This document shows positions 1 through 6,888 of a DNA stretch of 7,858 bases, piece after piece. Origin of the DNA: CBDUXP01 sp965371225 [NCBI: uncultured bacterium] (GTDB lineage: Bacteria > Abyssobacteria > SURF-5 > CBDUXP01); the NCBI GenBank assembly GCA_965371225.1, contig CBDUXP010000107.1, forward strand, positions 1 to 7,858, in the 5' to 3' direction. Each line of letters starts with the position of its first letter. Position 1 is the first letter of the stretch. Position numbers and translations under genes: made by a program. Under the pieces are notes generated by a model. The model was not told the DNA's origin, ran no database searches, and saw only the letters and a list, made by a program, of their open reading frames with translations.

Positions 1-2033
1 ATGTCCTGGGTGATGATGATGGCCCCGGTAATCCGCTCGTCGCTATCCCGCAGCGGTGTCAGATAGCACTGGAAGACGATGGGTTTGCCGCCGTGCACGC
101 CGAAGCTGGTCTGCATGCGCAGTTCGAAGGACGCGGTCGCCCCCTCGTCGATACAGCGCTGCACGTGGGCGGACGCGCCCGATTGCCGCAGGTCCGGATC
201 GGTCAGCAGGTTCACATGCTCCGCGAAGACCTCCCGCGACGGGGCGCCGACGAGATCGAGCGCGTGCTGGTTCGTCTCGATGATTTGGCCTTCCCGGTTG
301 CAGACGATCACCCCAATGGGGGCGTGGTCGACCAGCGACCGCCACCGCCGCTCGCTTTCCCGCCGGGCCTCGTCCGCGCGCTTCGAGGCGCTCATATCCT
401 CCACGGTGCCTTGACAGCCCCGGACCTCCCCGCTTGGGTCGAGCAGGGGCGCGACGTGGATACGCTGATTCACGAGCTTGCCCCAACTGGTGGTGTAGCT
501 GTACTCACCGTCCAGGTTCTGACCGGTTTCCATACAGCGTCGGAAGAGGTCCGCGACGCCGCCTTTCACGAGCGCGCGCGTACTCAGCGCATTCTTGCCG
601 GTGATCGCCTGCACATCGGGCGCGCCCAGCATCTCCGCCATGCGCGCATTCATGGTGAGCACCCGCCCGTCCGTGTCCACCGAGAAGATGCCCAGGGGGG
701 AATCCTCCACCAGCCTGCGGTACCGCTCCTCGCTGGCGCGCAGCGCGAGCTGTGCACGACGTTGTTCTGTGATGTCCCGGACCGTGCCGATCATGCGGAC
801 CGCCCGCCCGTCGCTGGCCCGTTCAGTTTCCCCCTGTTCGCTGACGATGCGCTCCGTCCCGTCGGGCCGGACGATCCGATGCTCGAAGGCGTAGCTTGGT
901 TCACCTCGCAGGCCCGCATCGACGGCCTCCTGGGCCAGGTGCCGGTCGTCCGGATGGATGCACTGCAAGAAGCCTTCAATGGTGGAGTTGAAATCGGCGG
1001 GAACCACGCCGAGGATCCCGTATAGTTCGTCCGAGAAGTGCACGGTATTGGTGGCGATGTCCCACATGCCGCTGCCCACGTGCGCGACCTGCTGGGCCCG
1101 GCGCAGGTGCCGTTCGCTGCGGCGCAGGGCCGTGTCCGACCGTTTGCGCGCCAGGGCGTTCCCCACGATTTGCCCCAGGATTCGCAGCAGCGCGATATCG
1201 TCCTCCGACCACGCGCGCTCCTCGCGCTCCGCGGCAAAACCCAGGAGGCCCACCATCTCTCCGGACAGCAACAGGGGGAGGATGACGATGGACTTCAAGC
1301 CCGCCTGTGTCCCCAGCAGGTGTTTGCCGGGCAAGTAGTCCCAGAGCGCGGCCACGCTGTGTACTTGGAGAATGTCGCCGCCGCGCAAGAGGGTCCAGCC
1401 CGGTCCCAGGTCCGTACGAATGTTCGTGAACAGGGCCTTCCGCGATGGGCGGTCTTCCTGCCGGAGGTCGTGCGTTAAGGTCCCGGTGGCACCGTCGTCG
1501 GAGGTTTCAAAGACGAACGCACTTTCGTCGCCGGTGAATTCCATCACCATCCGCAACGCGCGTTCGATGCCCGCGTCGATGTCTTGGGGGAGCACACTCA
1601 CGAACTCGGTCGCCAGTTGCATCAGGAGGTGCTCGAACTCCTGGCGCCGCCGGCGCGCCATCTCGGCGGCTTTCTGCCCCGTGACGTCTTGCACGAACCC
1701 CACCACGTGCGTCGGCTCGCCCTGCCCGTCGCGCACCACTTCGCCTACTTCGTGCAGCCAGCGCTCCGTCCCGTCCGGCCGCAGCAGCCGGTACTCGAAG
1801 TCCTGATCCTGGCCCTTACGGTATCCACACACCCGTGCCGCCCGCTTCTGCCGATCCTCGGGATGAATGAGCGCCTCCAGCGCTGTCTCGGGCTGGGGCG
1901 CGTCGGTGGTGGGCAGCCCCAGGATGCGATGCCCTTCCCGCGAGAACCGCAGGGTTCGGGCGCGCAGGTCCCACTCCCAGGTGCCAAGCCGGGCCAGTTC
2001 CTCTACCCGGGCCAGTCTCCGCTCTTCCTCCAC
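1..2033 (-). CDS. Multi-PAS/GAF sensor protein, C-terminus beyond window
   Basis: A continuous minus-strand frame runs from a GTG start at 2033 to the left edge: 677 residues with no stop. Domain order from the translation: PAS 1 (about residues 17-117, opening at TWEWDL and ending GFVQDVT, with an HPEDR box and an RPDGTERW core); GAF (about 130-298, starting near FEHLLMQLA and ending near LGQIVGNALARKR); PAS 2 (about 312-422, GMWDI, HPDDR, RPDGTER, ending VRDITEQ); PAS 3 (about 435-547, SPLGIFSVDTDGRV, ending GTVEDMSAS); PAS 4 (about 558 to the edge, APIGVIVCNREGQI, ending IIITQD). No membrane segment is visible, so it is probably a cytoplasmic sensor. This layout normally ends in a histidine kinase, GGDEF/EAL or sigma-54-type output, none of which is in the window. 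The start is chosen because an in-frame stop lies at 2076-2078 and GTG is the first good start after it, with an AGGGTGA stretch a few bases upstream. Signal and target are unknown. Confidence 0.9.
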   Translation of the reverse strand, partial: MEEERRLARVEELARLGTWEWDLRARTLRFSREGHRILGLPTTDAPQPETALEALIHPEDRQKRAARVCGYRKGQDQDFEYRLLRPDGTERWLHEVGEVVRDGQGEPTHVVGFVQDVTGQKAAEMARRRRQEFEHLLMQLATEFVSVLPQDIDAGIERALRMVMEFTGDESAFVFETSDDGATGTLTHDLRQEDRPSRKALFTNIRTDLGPGWTLLRGGDILQVHSVAALWDYLPGKHLLGTQAGLKSIVILPLLLSGEMVGLLGFAAEREERAWSEDDIALLRILGQIVGNALARKRSDTALRRSERHLRRAQQVAHVGSGMWDIATNTVHFSDELYGILGVVPADFNSTIEGFLQCIHPDDRHLAQEAVDAGLRGEPSYAFEHRIVRPDGTERIVSEQGETERASDGRAVRMIGTVRDITEQRRAQLALRASEERYRRLVEDSPLGIFSVDTDGRVLTMNARMAEMLGAPDVQAITGKNALSTRALVKGGVADLFRRCMETGQNLDGEYSYTTSWGKLVNQRIHVAPLLDPSGEVRGCQGTVEDMSASKRADEARRESERRWRSLVDHAPIGVIVCNREGQIIETNQHALDLVGAPSREVFAEHVNLLTDPDLRQSGASAHVQRCIDEGATASFELRMQTSFGVHGGKPIVFQCYLTPLRDSDERITGAIIITQD

Positions 2034-2040
2034 TGCGACG

Positions 2041-2130
2041 TCACCCTGCGCGGCTCGCGCAATTCTCCCTGCCGGTTATCGCCCCACTATGCAGCAGAAT
2101 TAGCGGTAACGCAAGGATTTTCCCGAACAT
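2041..2130 (-). other. Possible 29-residue upstream ORF before the PAS sensor
   Basis: An ATG at 2130 opens a 29-codon frame (MFGKILALPLILLHSGAITG...) that stops at 2041-2043, 7 nt before the GTG of the PAS protein and in a different frame. The first 17 residues are hydrophobic. It has no convincing Shine-Dalgarno site. It could be a short leader, the remnant of an N-terminal membrane segment separated by a frameshift, or chance. I do not claim it is expressed. Confidence 0.15.
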
Positions 2131-2143
2131 AGTTGTCCGGCAG

Positions 2144-2181
2144 GCCCGTCCGATCTGTGCCAAGTGAAACGCGGGACGGGC
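2144..2181. repeat. 8-bp perfect inverted repeat after the EVE gene
   Basis: GCCCGTCC (2144-2151) and GGACGGGC (2174-2181) are perfect complements with a 22-nt spacer. They lie just after the minus-strand EVE gene. No T-tract follows in the minus direction, so it is not a standard intrinsic terminator for that gene. A GCGGTTTT run follows in the plus direction, where no gene reads in. The role is unknown. Confidence 0.4.
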
Positions 2182-2191
2182 GCGGTTTTCC

Positions 2192-2608
2192 TCAGGGGGC
2201 CCGCCTGGCCATGCGCTCGACCGTGCGCCACTGGGCAGCGGTGACCGGCATGGCGCCCAGCCGGCTGTGCGTCGCCAGTTGCCAGTCGGCCAGGGCGGAG
2301 GTCGCCTTGACCTCCTTGAGCGTGACGGGGCGGGGGAGGGGCTGCACCGCCGCTACGTCCACCACGGCCCACTTCGCGTCATCCTGTTCCGGGTCGGGAT
2401 AAGGATCGCTCGCGATTTTCGCGATGCCGATGATCGCCTTCTCCTTGCCGGTGTGGTAGATGAACGCCAGGTCACCCGGCCGGCACTGGCGCAGGTTCTG
2501 GAGCGCGAGCGCGTTTTTGAGTCCGTCCCAGGAGGTCTGCCCGTCGCGCTCCAGGTCCGCGTAGCTGTAATTGTCCGGTTCCGTCTTGAACAACCATCGC
2601 TTCGGCAT
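2192..2608 (-). CDS. Stand-alone EVE-domain protein (THYN1-like)
   Basis: The product is 138 residues and is a single EVE domain, the usual size of bacterial EVE proteins. Family signatures are clear: WLFKTEPDNYSYADL (residues 5-19), TSWDGLKN (25-32), PGDLAFIYHTG (44-54), IGIAKI (60-65) and YPDP (70-73). EVE domains are PUA-like folds that bind modified bases in nucleic acids. Their ligand varies by lineage, and the cellular role of stand-alone bacterial copies is not well defined. The ATG at 2608 is preferred over one 27 nt upstream because a GGGAG motif sits 5 nt ahead of it and the domain begins immediately. It lies 78 nt downstream of the small membrane protein gene and 158 nt upstream of the PAS sensor, all on the same strand, with no obvious functional link. 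The family call is secure; the substrate is not visible. Confidence 0.93.
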   Translation of the reverse strand: MPKRWLFKTEPDNYSYADLERDGQTSWDGLKNALALQNLRQCRPGDLAFIYHTGKEKAIIGIAKIASDPYPDPEQDDAKWAVVDVAAVQPLPRPVTLKEVKATSALADWQLATHSRLGAMPVTAAQWRTVERMARRAP

Positions 2609-2686
2609 GCCCGCTCCCTTTCCCGCGTGGGGCACACTGTACCGGACCGCCCGTCGCCGCGCGCGGCTCGCCCATCGCGCGCCCGC

Positions 2687-2950
2687 TTACGCGTGGGGTT
2701 GCTTGAAGAAGCCGCTGAGCGCCAGCACCACGAAGGCAGCCGCGATCCCGCCGCCGATGGCGAGCACCAGGTAACCGCGTTGGGACGCGCGCCGGCTGGT
2801 CTCGACCCGGGCGGGAGGCGGGGTGGGCGACACCGTCACGTCGCCCGGCGGCAGGGGTCGGCCATCGTCCTGCGCGATAGCGCCACTTGCCGGCGCGAGC
2901 GCGAGCGCCGCGGCGCAGAGCACCATGCGGAGTCGCAGCGCAGGTCGCAT
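2687..2950 (-). CDS. Small exported, membrane-anchored protein of unknown function
   Basis: An 87-residue protein I do not recognise. It has an arginine-containing N-terminus, a hydrophobic stretch (about 9-22) and a plausible signal peptidase site after ASGAIA (residue 26). A proline-rich linker follows (about 30-50, with PLPPGD and PTPPP), then RRASQR and one strong membrane segment (about 60-82, GYLVLAIGGGIAAAFVVLAL), ending in a short tail FFKQPHA. The predicted form is a cleaved N-terminus outside, one membrane anchor, and about five residues in the cytoplasm. The start is 10 nt after the stop of the DoxX-like gene, so the two are probably co-transcribed and perhaps translationally coupled. 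The Shine-Dalgarno is weak (GACGGCG region). An internal ATG at residue 9 would leave a shorter signal peptide. The coding call rests on the coherent topology and tight spacing. Confidence 0.7.
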   Translation of the reverse strand: MRPALRLRMVLCAAALALAPASGAIAQDDGRPLPPGDVTVSPTPPPARVETSRRASQRGYLVLAIGGGIAAAFVVLALSGFFKQPHA

Positions 2951-2960
2951 GCGGGCGCCG

Positions 2961-3347
2961 TCAGTCGCCGGCGGGTTCGGCCGCGGGCGCGCCGCCCCGG
3001 AGGAACGCCGGCCGCCGCGCCCAGCCCACCGCCGCAAGCAACCCGAGCACTACGAGCGGGATCACCGGACTCTCGTCCACGCGCAGGTGGGAGTATGCGG
3101 CCCCCACCATCGTGCACACCAGCAGGGTCGCGGCATAGGGCGCCACGCGCGGCACGAGCAGGCTTACGCCGCAGCCGACTTCCAGAATGCCGGTGAACGA
3201 GCGGAACCACTGCGGATAGCCGAAGTGTTCGAAATTCTCCACCATGTCCGCGCGCGCTAACACCTTCGGCAGGCCCGACCCAACGGTGAAGAGCGCGAAC
3301 AGCAGCACGCTCACGATCCAGGTCGCGATAGTTTTTGCTCGGTCCAT
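2961..3347 (-). CDS. DoxX-like integral membrane protein
   Basis: A 128-residue protein with four hydrophobic segments, at about residues 7-25, 50-67, 71-88 and 95-110. The pattern SGLPKVL after the first helix, the HFGYPQWF loop and the GILEVGCGVSLLVPR second helix are typical of the DoxX / DoxX-like family of small four-helix membrane proteins. The family has been linked to quinone- or thiol-related redox and stress functions, but most members are uncharacterised. The C-terminus (about 111-128) is basic, then rich in Ala and Pro. The ATG at 3347 is chosen because the first helix starts right after MDRAKT and a GGACGGGG stretch precedes it. The gene lies 101 nt after the acyl-CoA synthetase and 10 nt before the small anchored protein. 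The family call is good; the function is open. Confidence 0.85.
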   Translation of the reverse strand: MDRAKTIATWIVSVLLFALFTVGSGLPKVLARADMVENFEHFGYPQWFRSFTGILEVGCGVSLLVPRVAPYAATLLVCTMVGAAYSHLRVDESPVIPLVVLGLLAAVGWARRPAFLRGGAPAAEPAGD

Positions 3348-3448
3348 GCCCCGTCCGTCCTCTCTCGCTTCCGGGCCCGCGTCCCCCCGACGGACGCGCG
3401 GCCAGCATAGCAAAGTTTCCGCGGTCGCCCAGGTGCGCGGTCAGGGGC

Positions 3449-5149
3449 TCAGGTCGCGCCGTCCTTCTCCACGCGCTCGCGGAGTTTGAACTTCTGAATC
3501 TTGCCGGTGACGGTCATGGGGTATTCGGTGACGAAGCGCCAGTGCCGGGGGATCTTGTAGTGTGCGATCTGGCCGTCAGCAAACGCGCGCAGCTCGTCCT
3601 CCGTCGCGGACTCCCCGTCGCGCAGTTGCACGAACGCCATCAGCTCCTCGCCGTATTTCGGGTCGGGGATGCCCACGACGGCGATCTGCGCCACTTTCGG
3701 GTGGGTAAAATAAAACGCCTCGATCTCGGCGGGATAGATGTTCTCGCCGCCACGGATGACCATGTCCTTCAACCGGCCGGTGATCTTCACGTAGCCGTCC
3801 GCGTCCATGGTGCCCAGGTCGCCGCTGTGCAGCCACCCCGCCGCGTCGATCGCGTGCGCGGTGGCGTCGCTCTGGTTGTAGTAGCGGCGCATCACGTGCG
3901 GCCCGCGGAAGCACACCTCGCCTTGCAGGCCGATGGGCTGCGTGTGATGCGAGTCGGGATCGACGATCTTGCATTCTTGATGGGGCAAACTGAGCCCCAC
4001 CGTTTGCGTCCGGCGGTCGAGCGAATCGTCGGGCCGGGTCAGGTGCGTGAGCGGGCTCGCTTCCGTTTGTCCGTACCCGATGAGGATGTCCCGGCAGTGC
4101 ATGTCGTCGATTACCCGGTTCATCAACTCGACCGGACACATGGCGCCGGCCATGATGCCCGTGCGCAGCGAGGACACGTCCAACTCCGGGAACACCGGAT
4201 GTTCCAGTTCCGCCACGAACATGGTAGGCACCCCGTGCAGCGCCGTGCAGCGCTCTTCGGCCACGGCGCGCAAGGTGGCTTCGGGTTCGAAGTGTTCGGC
4301 GGGGATGACGAGCGTCCCGCCGGTCACCGCGCACAGAAGGTTGCTCAGCACCATGCCGAAACAGTGGTAGAAGGGGACCGGGACGCAGAGCGAGTCCGCG
4401 TCCGTGAACCGCATGAGCTGCGCGGCGTAGTACGCATTGTTGAGAATGTTGCGGTGGGTGAGCGTGGCGGCTTTCGGCGCGCCCGTGGTGCCCGAGGTGA
4501 ACTGGATATTGATCTCGTCGTCCCGGTCCAGGGAGGCCTGCCGCTCCGCCAGCGTCTCGGGCGGCACGTCGTCCCCCGAGGCCAGCAGATCGGCCCAGGT
4601 GAGCCAGCCGTCGGCCGGCCGCGGCGTGCCCTCGGGATCCATCGGGTCCCAGACGATCAGCCGCTCCAGCGCGGGCAACTTCGCGGCGTTCCACGCGCCC
4701 GGCGGGGCGCCGTCGGCCTCCGGCGCCAGCTCGCGCAACATGCACACATACTCGGACGTCTTAAAGGTGGGGATGCAGCAGACGGTCTGGCAGTCCACCA
4801 GAGTGAGCGCGTGCTGCAGCTCGGAGAGGCGGTAGGCGGGATTGATGTTCACGCAGATGGCGCCGACCTTGGCCGTGGCCATCTGGAGCAGGAACCACTC
4901 GATGTTGCTGGTGGACCAGACGCCGACGCGGTCGCCGCGCTGGACGCCGAGCCCGAACAGGCCGCGGGCCACGCGGGCTGCCGCGGCGCTGAATTCGGCA
5001 TACGTCATCCGCCGGCCTTGGTGCCGCGAAACGACTGCCGTCTTGTCCGCGAACCGCGCCGCGACGACGTCCGTGTAGTCCGGGATTGTGTCACCCAACA
5101 GCGGCACATCGCCCGGCATGTGCATATAACTGGTCGTCAGTGGCGCCAT
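3449..5149 (-). CDS. Acyl-CoA synthetase, AMP-dependent, ACSF2-like
   Basis: A 566-residue adenylate-forming enzyme expected to activate a carboxylic acid with ATP and CoA, giving acyl-CoA, AMP and PPi in the cytoplasm. Motifs in order: phosphate loop TSGTTGAPK (218-226), PFYHCFGM (259-266), GYGQTEAS (358-365), WLHSGDLG (439-446), hinge and C-domain entry GRLKDMVIRGGENIYP (458-473), and the catalytic lysine in PMTVTGK (K550). The opening (PLTTSYMH...PLLGDTI) and NINPAYRLSEL (101-111) match the ACSF2/medium-chain type better than long-chain FadD. The ATG at 5149 has GGGGAGG 8 nt upstream. The frame stays open to 5482, but that extension is low-complexity and lies over the start of the divergent peptidase gene. 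All key residues are present, so it should be active. Chain length and exact substrate cannot be read from sequence. It is divergent from the M20 peptidase, which may supply a free acid (inference). Confidence 0.95.
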   Translation of the reverse strand: MAPLTTSYMHMPGDVPLLGDTIPDYTDVVAARFADKTAVVSRHQGRRMTYAEFSAAAARVARGLFGLGVQRGDRVGVWSTSNIEWFLLQMATAKVGAICVNINPAYRLSELQHALTLVDCQTVCCIPTFKTSEYVCMLRELAPEADGAPPGAWNAAKLPALERLIVWDPMDPEGTPRPADGWLTWADLLASGDDVPPETLAERQASLDRDDEINIQFTSGTTGAPKAATLTHRNILNNAYYAAQLMRFTDADSLCVPVPFYHCFGMVLSNLLCAVTGGTLVIPAEHFEPEATLRAVAEERCTALHGVPTMFVAELEHPVFPELDVSSLRTGIMAGAMCPVELMNRVIDDMHCRDILIGYGQTEASPLTHLTRPDDSLDRRTQTVGLSLPHQECKIVDPDSHHTQPIGLQGEVCFRGPHVMRRYYNQSDATAHAIDAAGWLHSGDLGTMDADGYVKITGRLKDMVIRGGENIYPAEIEAFYFTHPKVAQIAVVGIPDPKYGEELMAFVQLRDGESATEDELRAFADGQIAHYKIPRHWRFVTEYPMTVTGKIQKFKLRERVEKDGAT

Positions 5150-5259
5150 GGCCCAATCCTCCCCAATTATGCTTCCACTGTAGCACGGGGCCCGCGCACC
5201 GCGCCTTGCGTGAACGATTCGGGTAGACTCTCGCTTCGTTGAAGGGGGTGGAGGAAACG
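5150..5259. promoter_or_regulatory. Divergent intergenic region, acyl-CoA synthetase / M20 peptidase
   Basis: This 110-nt region must carry start signals for both flanking genes unless one is driven from elsewhere. It contains strong Shine-Dalgarno sites on each side: GGGGAGG on the minus strand (plus positions 5158-5164) and GGAGG on the plus strand (5250-5254, 5 nt before the ATG). I could not pick a convincing -35/-10 pair for either direction. TAGACT at 5224-5229 is a possible plus-strand -10 without a matching -35. Confidence 0.4.
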
Positions 5260-6693
5260 ATGCAGCGACATACGCGAGGACGATGCGCCACGTGGCTGCT
5301 GGCAGGACTGGTGGCGGTGGCGCCTGGGGCGTGGGCGCACGAATCGACCGAGACGCCGCCCACACCGGCGGAACGCCTCGCCGGCGCCGTTCGCTTTCGC
5401 ACCGTGTCGCACGAGGCGGGGCTGGACGTAGAACGGGACACGTTCCTCGGCCTGCACGCGTACCTGGCTGAGAGCTTTCCACGTACGCACGCGACGCTGA
5501 CGCGCGAGGTGGTGAACGAGTACAGCCTGCTCTATACGTGGCGGGGCACGGACCCGGGCGCCCAACCCTTTCTGCTGACCAGCCACTTGGACGTGGTGCC
5601 CGTCCCCGAGGACACGCGGGACCAGTGGGAGCACGCGCCCTTCGATGGCATCATCGCGGAGGGATTCATCTGGGGCCGCGGCACGCTCGATAACAAGTCC
5701 GGGGTGCTGGCCACGCTCGAGGCAGTCGAAGCACTGATTACCGACGGCTTTACCCCGCGGCGCACGATCTATCTGGCCTTTGGGCATGACGAGGAGGTGC
5801 GCGGGCCCGCTGGCGCCGCGAAGATCACGGAACTATTGCAAGCGCGCGGGGTGCGGTGCGAGTTCACCCTCGACGAGGGGATGTTTGTCCTCACCGGGAT
5901 GATGCCCGGCGTCGAGGGCCCGGTGGGGCTCATCGGCATCGCGGAAAAGGGTTCCTGCACCCTGGAGCTGACGGCCCACGCCCCCGGCGGGCATTCCAGC
6001 GTCCCGCCCCCCGACTCCGCCATCGGGCGGTTGGCGCGCGCCATCCAGCGGGTCGAAGCGTCTCCGCTTCCGGCCCGGTTGGGGGACGGCCCGGCCGCGG
6101 CCATGTTCGACGAAGTGGGCCCGCACATGACGTTTCCCCTGCGAGCCATCATCGCGAACCGGTGGCTCTTCAATTCGCTGCTCATCGGCCGGTTGGAGCA
6201 AAGCCCGGTGACGAACGCGCTGATCCGCACGACCACCGCGGTCACCATCGTGCGGGGCGGCGTCAAACGGAACGTGTTGCCGGGAAAAGCCACGGCCACG
6301 GTGAATTTCCGCCTGCTGCCCGGGGACACGGTGGAGGGTGTGGTCGCCCACGTGCGCAAGGCCATCGCGGACCCGGAGATCGATATCGCGGTGGTGGCGG
6401 GCCGGGAAGCTTCCGCCGTCTCCGATCACACCGCCCCCGCGTTCGAGCGGATCCGGGCGAGCGTGGAAGCGGTCATGCCCGATGTGGTGGTGGTGGCGCC
6501 GGGCCTCGTGGTGGCCGGCACGGACACGAAGCACTACGCGAAGATTGCGGACAACAGTTACCGGTTCCTGCCTATGCGGCTGAGGGGCGAGGACACCTCG
6601 CGCTTCCACGGCGTGAACGAGCGTATCGCCGAGACCAATTACGCGGAAATGATCGCGTTCTATACGACGCTCATCCGCCGCAGCGACGGCTGA
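5260..6693 (+). CDS. Exported M20 metallopeptidase, PM20D1 / carboxypeptidase S-like
   Basis: A 477-residue dinuclear metal amidohydrolase. The signal peptide is about residues 1-26 (hydrophobic WLLAGLVAVAPGAWA, cleavage after AWA), so it acts in the periplasm or outside. Catalytic and metal residues of the M20 family are all visible: H109 and D111 in HLDVVP, D144 in GTLDNK, E178/E179 in GHDEEV, D205 in FTLDEG, and H450 in SRFHGVNE. The dimerisation/lid domain begins around GIAEKGSCTLEL and HAPGGHSS (226-247). The run from LDEG through AEKG to GHSS and the end SYRFLPMRL...FHGVNERI resemble mammalian PM20D1 and yeast carboxypeptidase S more than DapE or ArgE. Relatives hydrolyse dipeptides or N-acyl amino acids; PM20D1 also runs in reverse. 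The ATG at 5260 is preferred over an in-frame TTG at 5239 because GGAGG lies 5 nt ahead and the signal peptide then starts cleanly. The substrate is unproven. Confidence 0.95.
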   Translation: MQRHTRGRCATWLLAGLVAVAPGAWAHESTETPPTPAERLAGAVRFRTVSHEAGLDVERDTFLGLHAYLAESFPRTHATLTREVVNEYSLLYTWRGTDPGAQPFLLTSHLDVVPVPEDTRDQWEHAPFDGIIAEGFIWGRGTLDNKSGVLATLEAVEALITDGFTPRRTIYLAFGHDEEVRGPAGAAKITELLQARGVRCEFTLDEGMFVLTGMMPGVEGPVGLIGIAEKGSCTLELTAHAPGGHSSVPPPDSAIGRLARAIQRVEASPLPARLGDGPAAAMFDEVGPHMTFPLRAIIANRWLFNSLLIGRLEQSPVTNALIRTTTAVTIVRGGVKRNVLPGKATATVNFRLLPGDTVEGVVAHVRKAIADPEIDIAVVAGREASAVSDHTAPAFERIRASVEAVMPDVVVVAPGLVVAGTDTKHYAKIADNSYRFLPMRLRGEDTSRFHGVNERIAETNYAEMIAFYTTLIRRSDG

Positions 6694-6730
6694 GCCCTGG
6701 TCGGGCGCGGCATGACCGTATGGCCCATGC

Positions 6731-6748
6731 GCACAAATGTGCTAGAGT
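6731..6748 (+). promoter_or_regulatory. Possible extended -10 promoter with overlapping dyad
   Basis: TGCTAGAGT (6740-6748) fits an extended -10 (TGN followed by TAGAGT). Directly upstream and overlapping, GCACAAATGTGC (6731-6742) is a perfect dyad with arms GCACA/TGTGC, in the position of an operator. No good -35 is seen at 16-18 nt. The predicted transcription start near 6755 coincides with the first base of the closing stem of the structured leader, which supports the pairing of promoter and RNA. The regulator is not identified. Confidence 0.35.
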
Positions 6749-6754
6749 AGGGGA

Positions 6755-6882
6755 GTGCGAGGGTCCGTCGTCTGGCGGACCATCGTTTGTTAGGAGCCGA
6801 ACGGGCGCATCCGCTGCGGGATGCGCCTCGCACCACAGGAGCTTGGCGTAGCGAACCGCCGATCGCAGTCAAAGCCTCGCAC
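6755..6882 (+). ncRNA. Candidate structured leader RNA or cis-regulatory element
   Basis: No convincing coding signal covers this stretch, but it folds compactly by eye. P1 is GTGCGAGG (6755-6762) with CCTCGCAC (6875-6882). P2 is GTCCG/CGGAC (6763-6767/6776-6780). P3 is GGCGCATCC/GGATGCGCC (6804-6812/6819-6827), nine perfect pairs with a 6-nt loop. P4 is TTGGCG/CGCCGA (6843-6848/6857-6862), six pairs including one G-U. Three hairpins closed by an end-to-end stem is a typical riboswitch or small-RNA shape. The 3' strand of P1 is part of a 9-mer, GCCTCGCAC, that also occurs at 6825-6833, so P1 has a competing partner. AGGAGC (6792, 6837) precedes, and TCGCA (6828, 6863) follows, each of P3 and P4. 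I do not recognise a known class: it lacks the SRP apical motif, the cobalamin box and TPP core motifs, and I see no 6S match. It could act on the downstream A-type/NqrA-like genes or be an independent RNA. Confidence 0.45.
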
Positions 6883-6888
6883 AGTCCC

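Noticed and set aside
93-1025. Plus-strand open frame of 310 codons opposite the PAS sensor
   Set aside because: Its complement encodes three clear PAS domains; the plus-strand product has no recognisable motif.
3378-3398. 7-bp hairpin CGCGTCC/GGACGCG as terminator of the acyl-CoA synthetase gene
   Set aside because: No T-tract follows in the minus direction and it lies only about 30 nt ahead of the DoxX-like start; chance pairing is likely in this GC-rich gap.
5166-5171. CATAAT on the minus strand as -10 of the acyl-CoA synthetase
   Set aside because: A start about 7 nt downstream would fall inside the Shine-Dalgarno site, and no -35 matches at 16-18 nt.
3335-5242. Long plus-strand open frame of 635 codons opposite the acyl-CoA synthetase
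   Set aside because: It is antisense to a gene with every family motif intact; the translation is rich in Arg, Ala, Val and His with no domain signature, as expected for the complement of GC-rich coding DNA.
5150-5482. N-terminal extension of the acyl-CoA synthetase
   Set aside because: The 111 extra residues are Pro/Arg-rich, overlap the divergent peptidase coding region, and the ATG at 5149 has a strong ribosome site and the family's usual start.
6755-6882. Leader as a 6S, SRP, cobalamin or TPP RNA
   Set aside because: The SRP apical loop, B12 box and TPP core motifs are absent. At about 128 nt it is shorter than typical 6S RNA, and the three-hairpin layout does not fit 6S's single long bulged hairpin.
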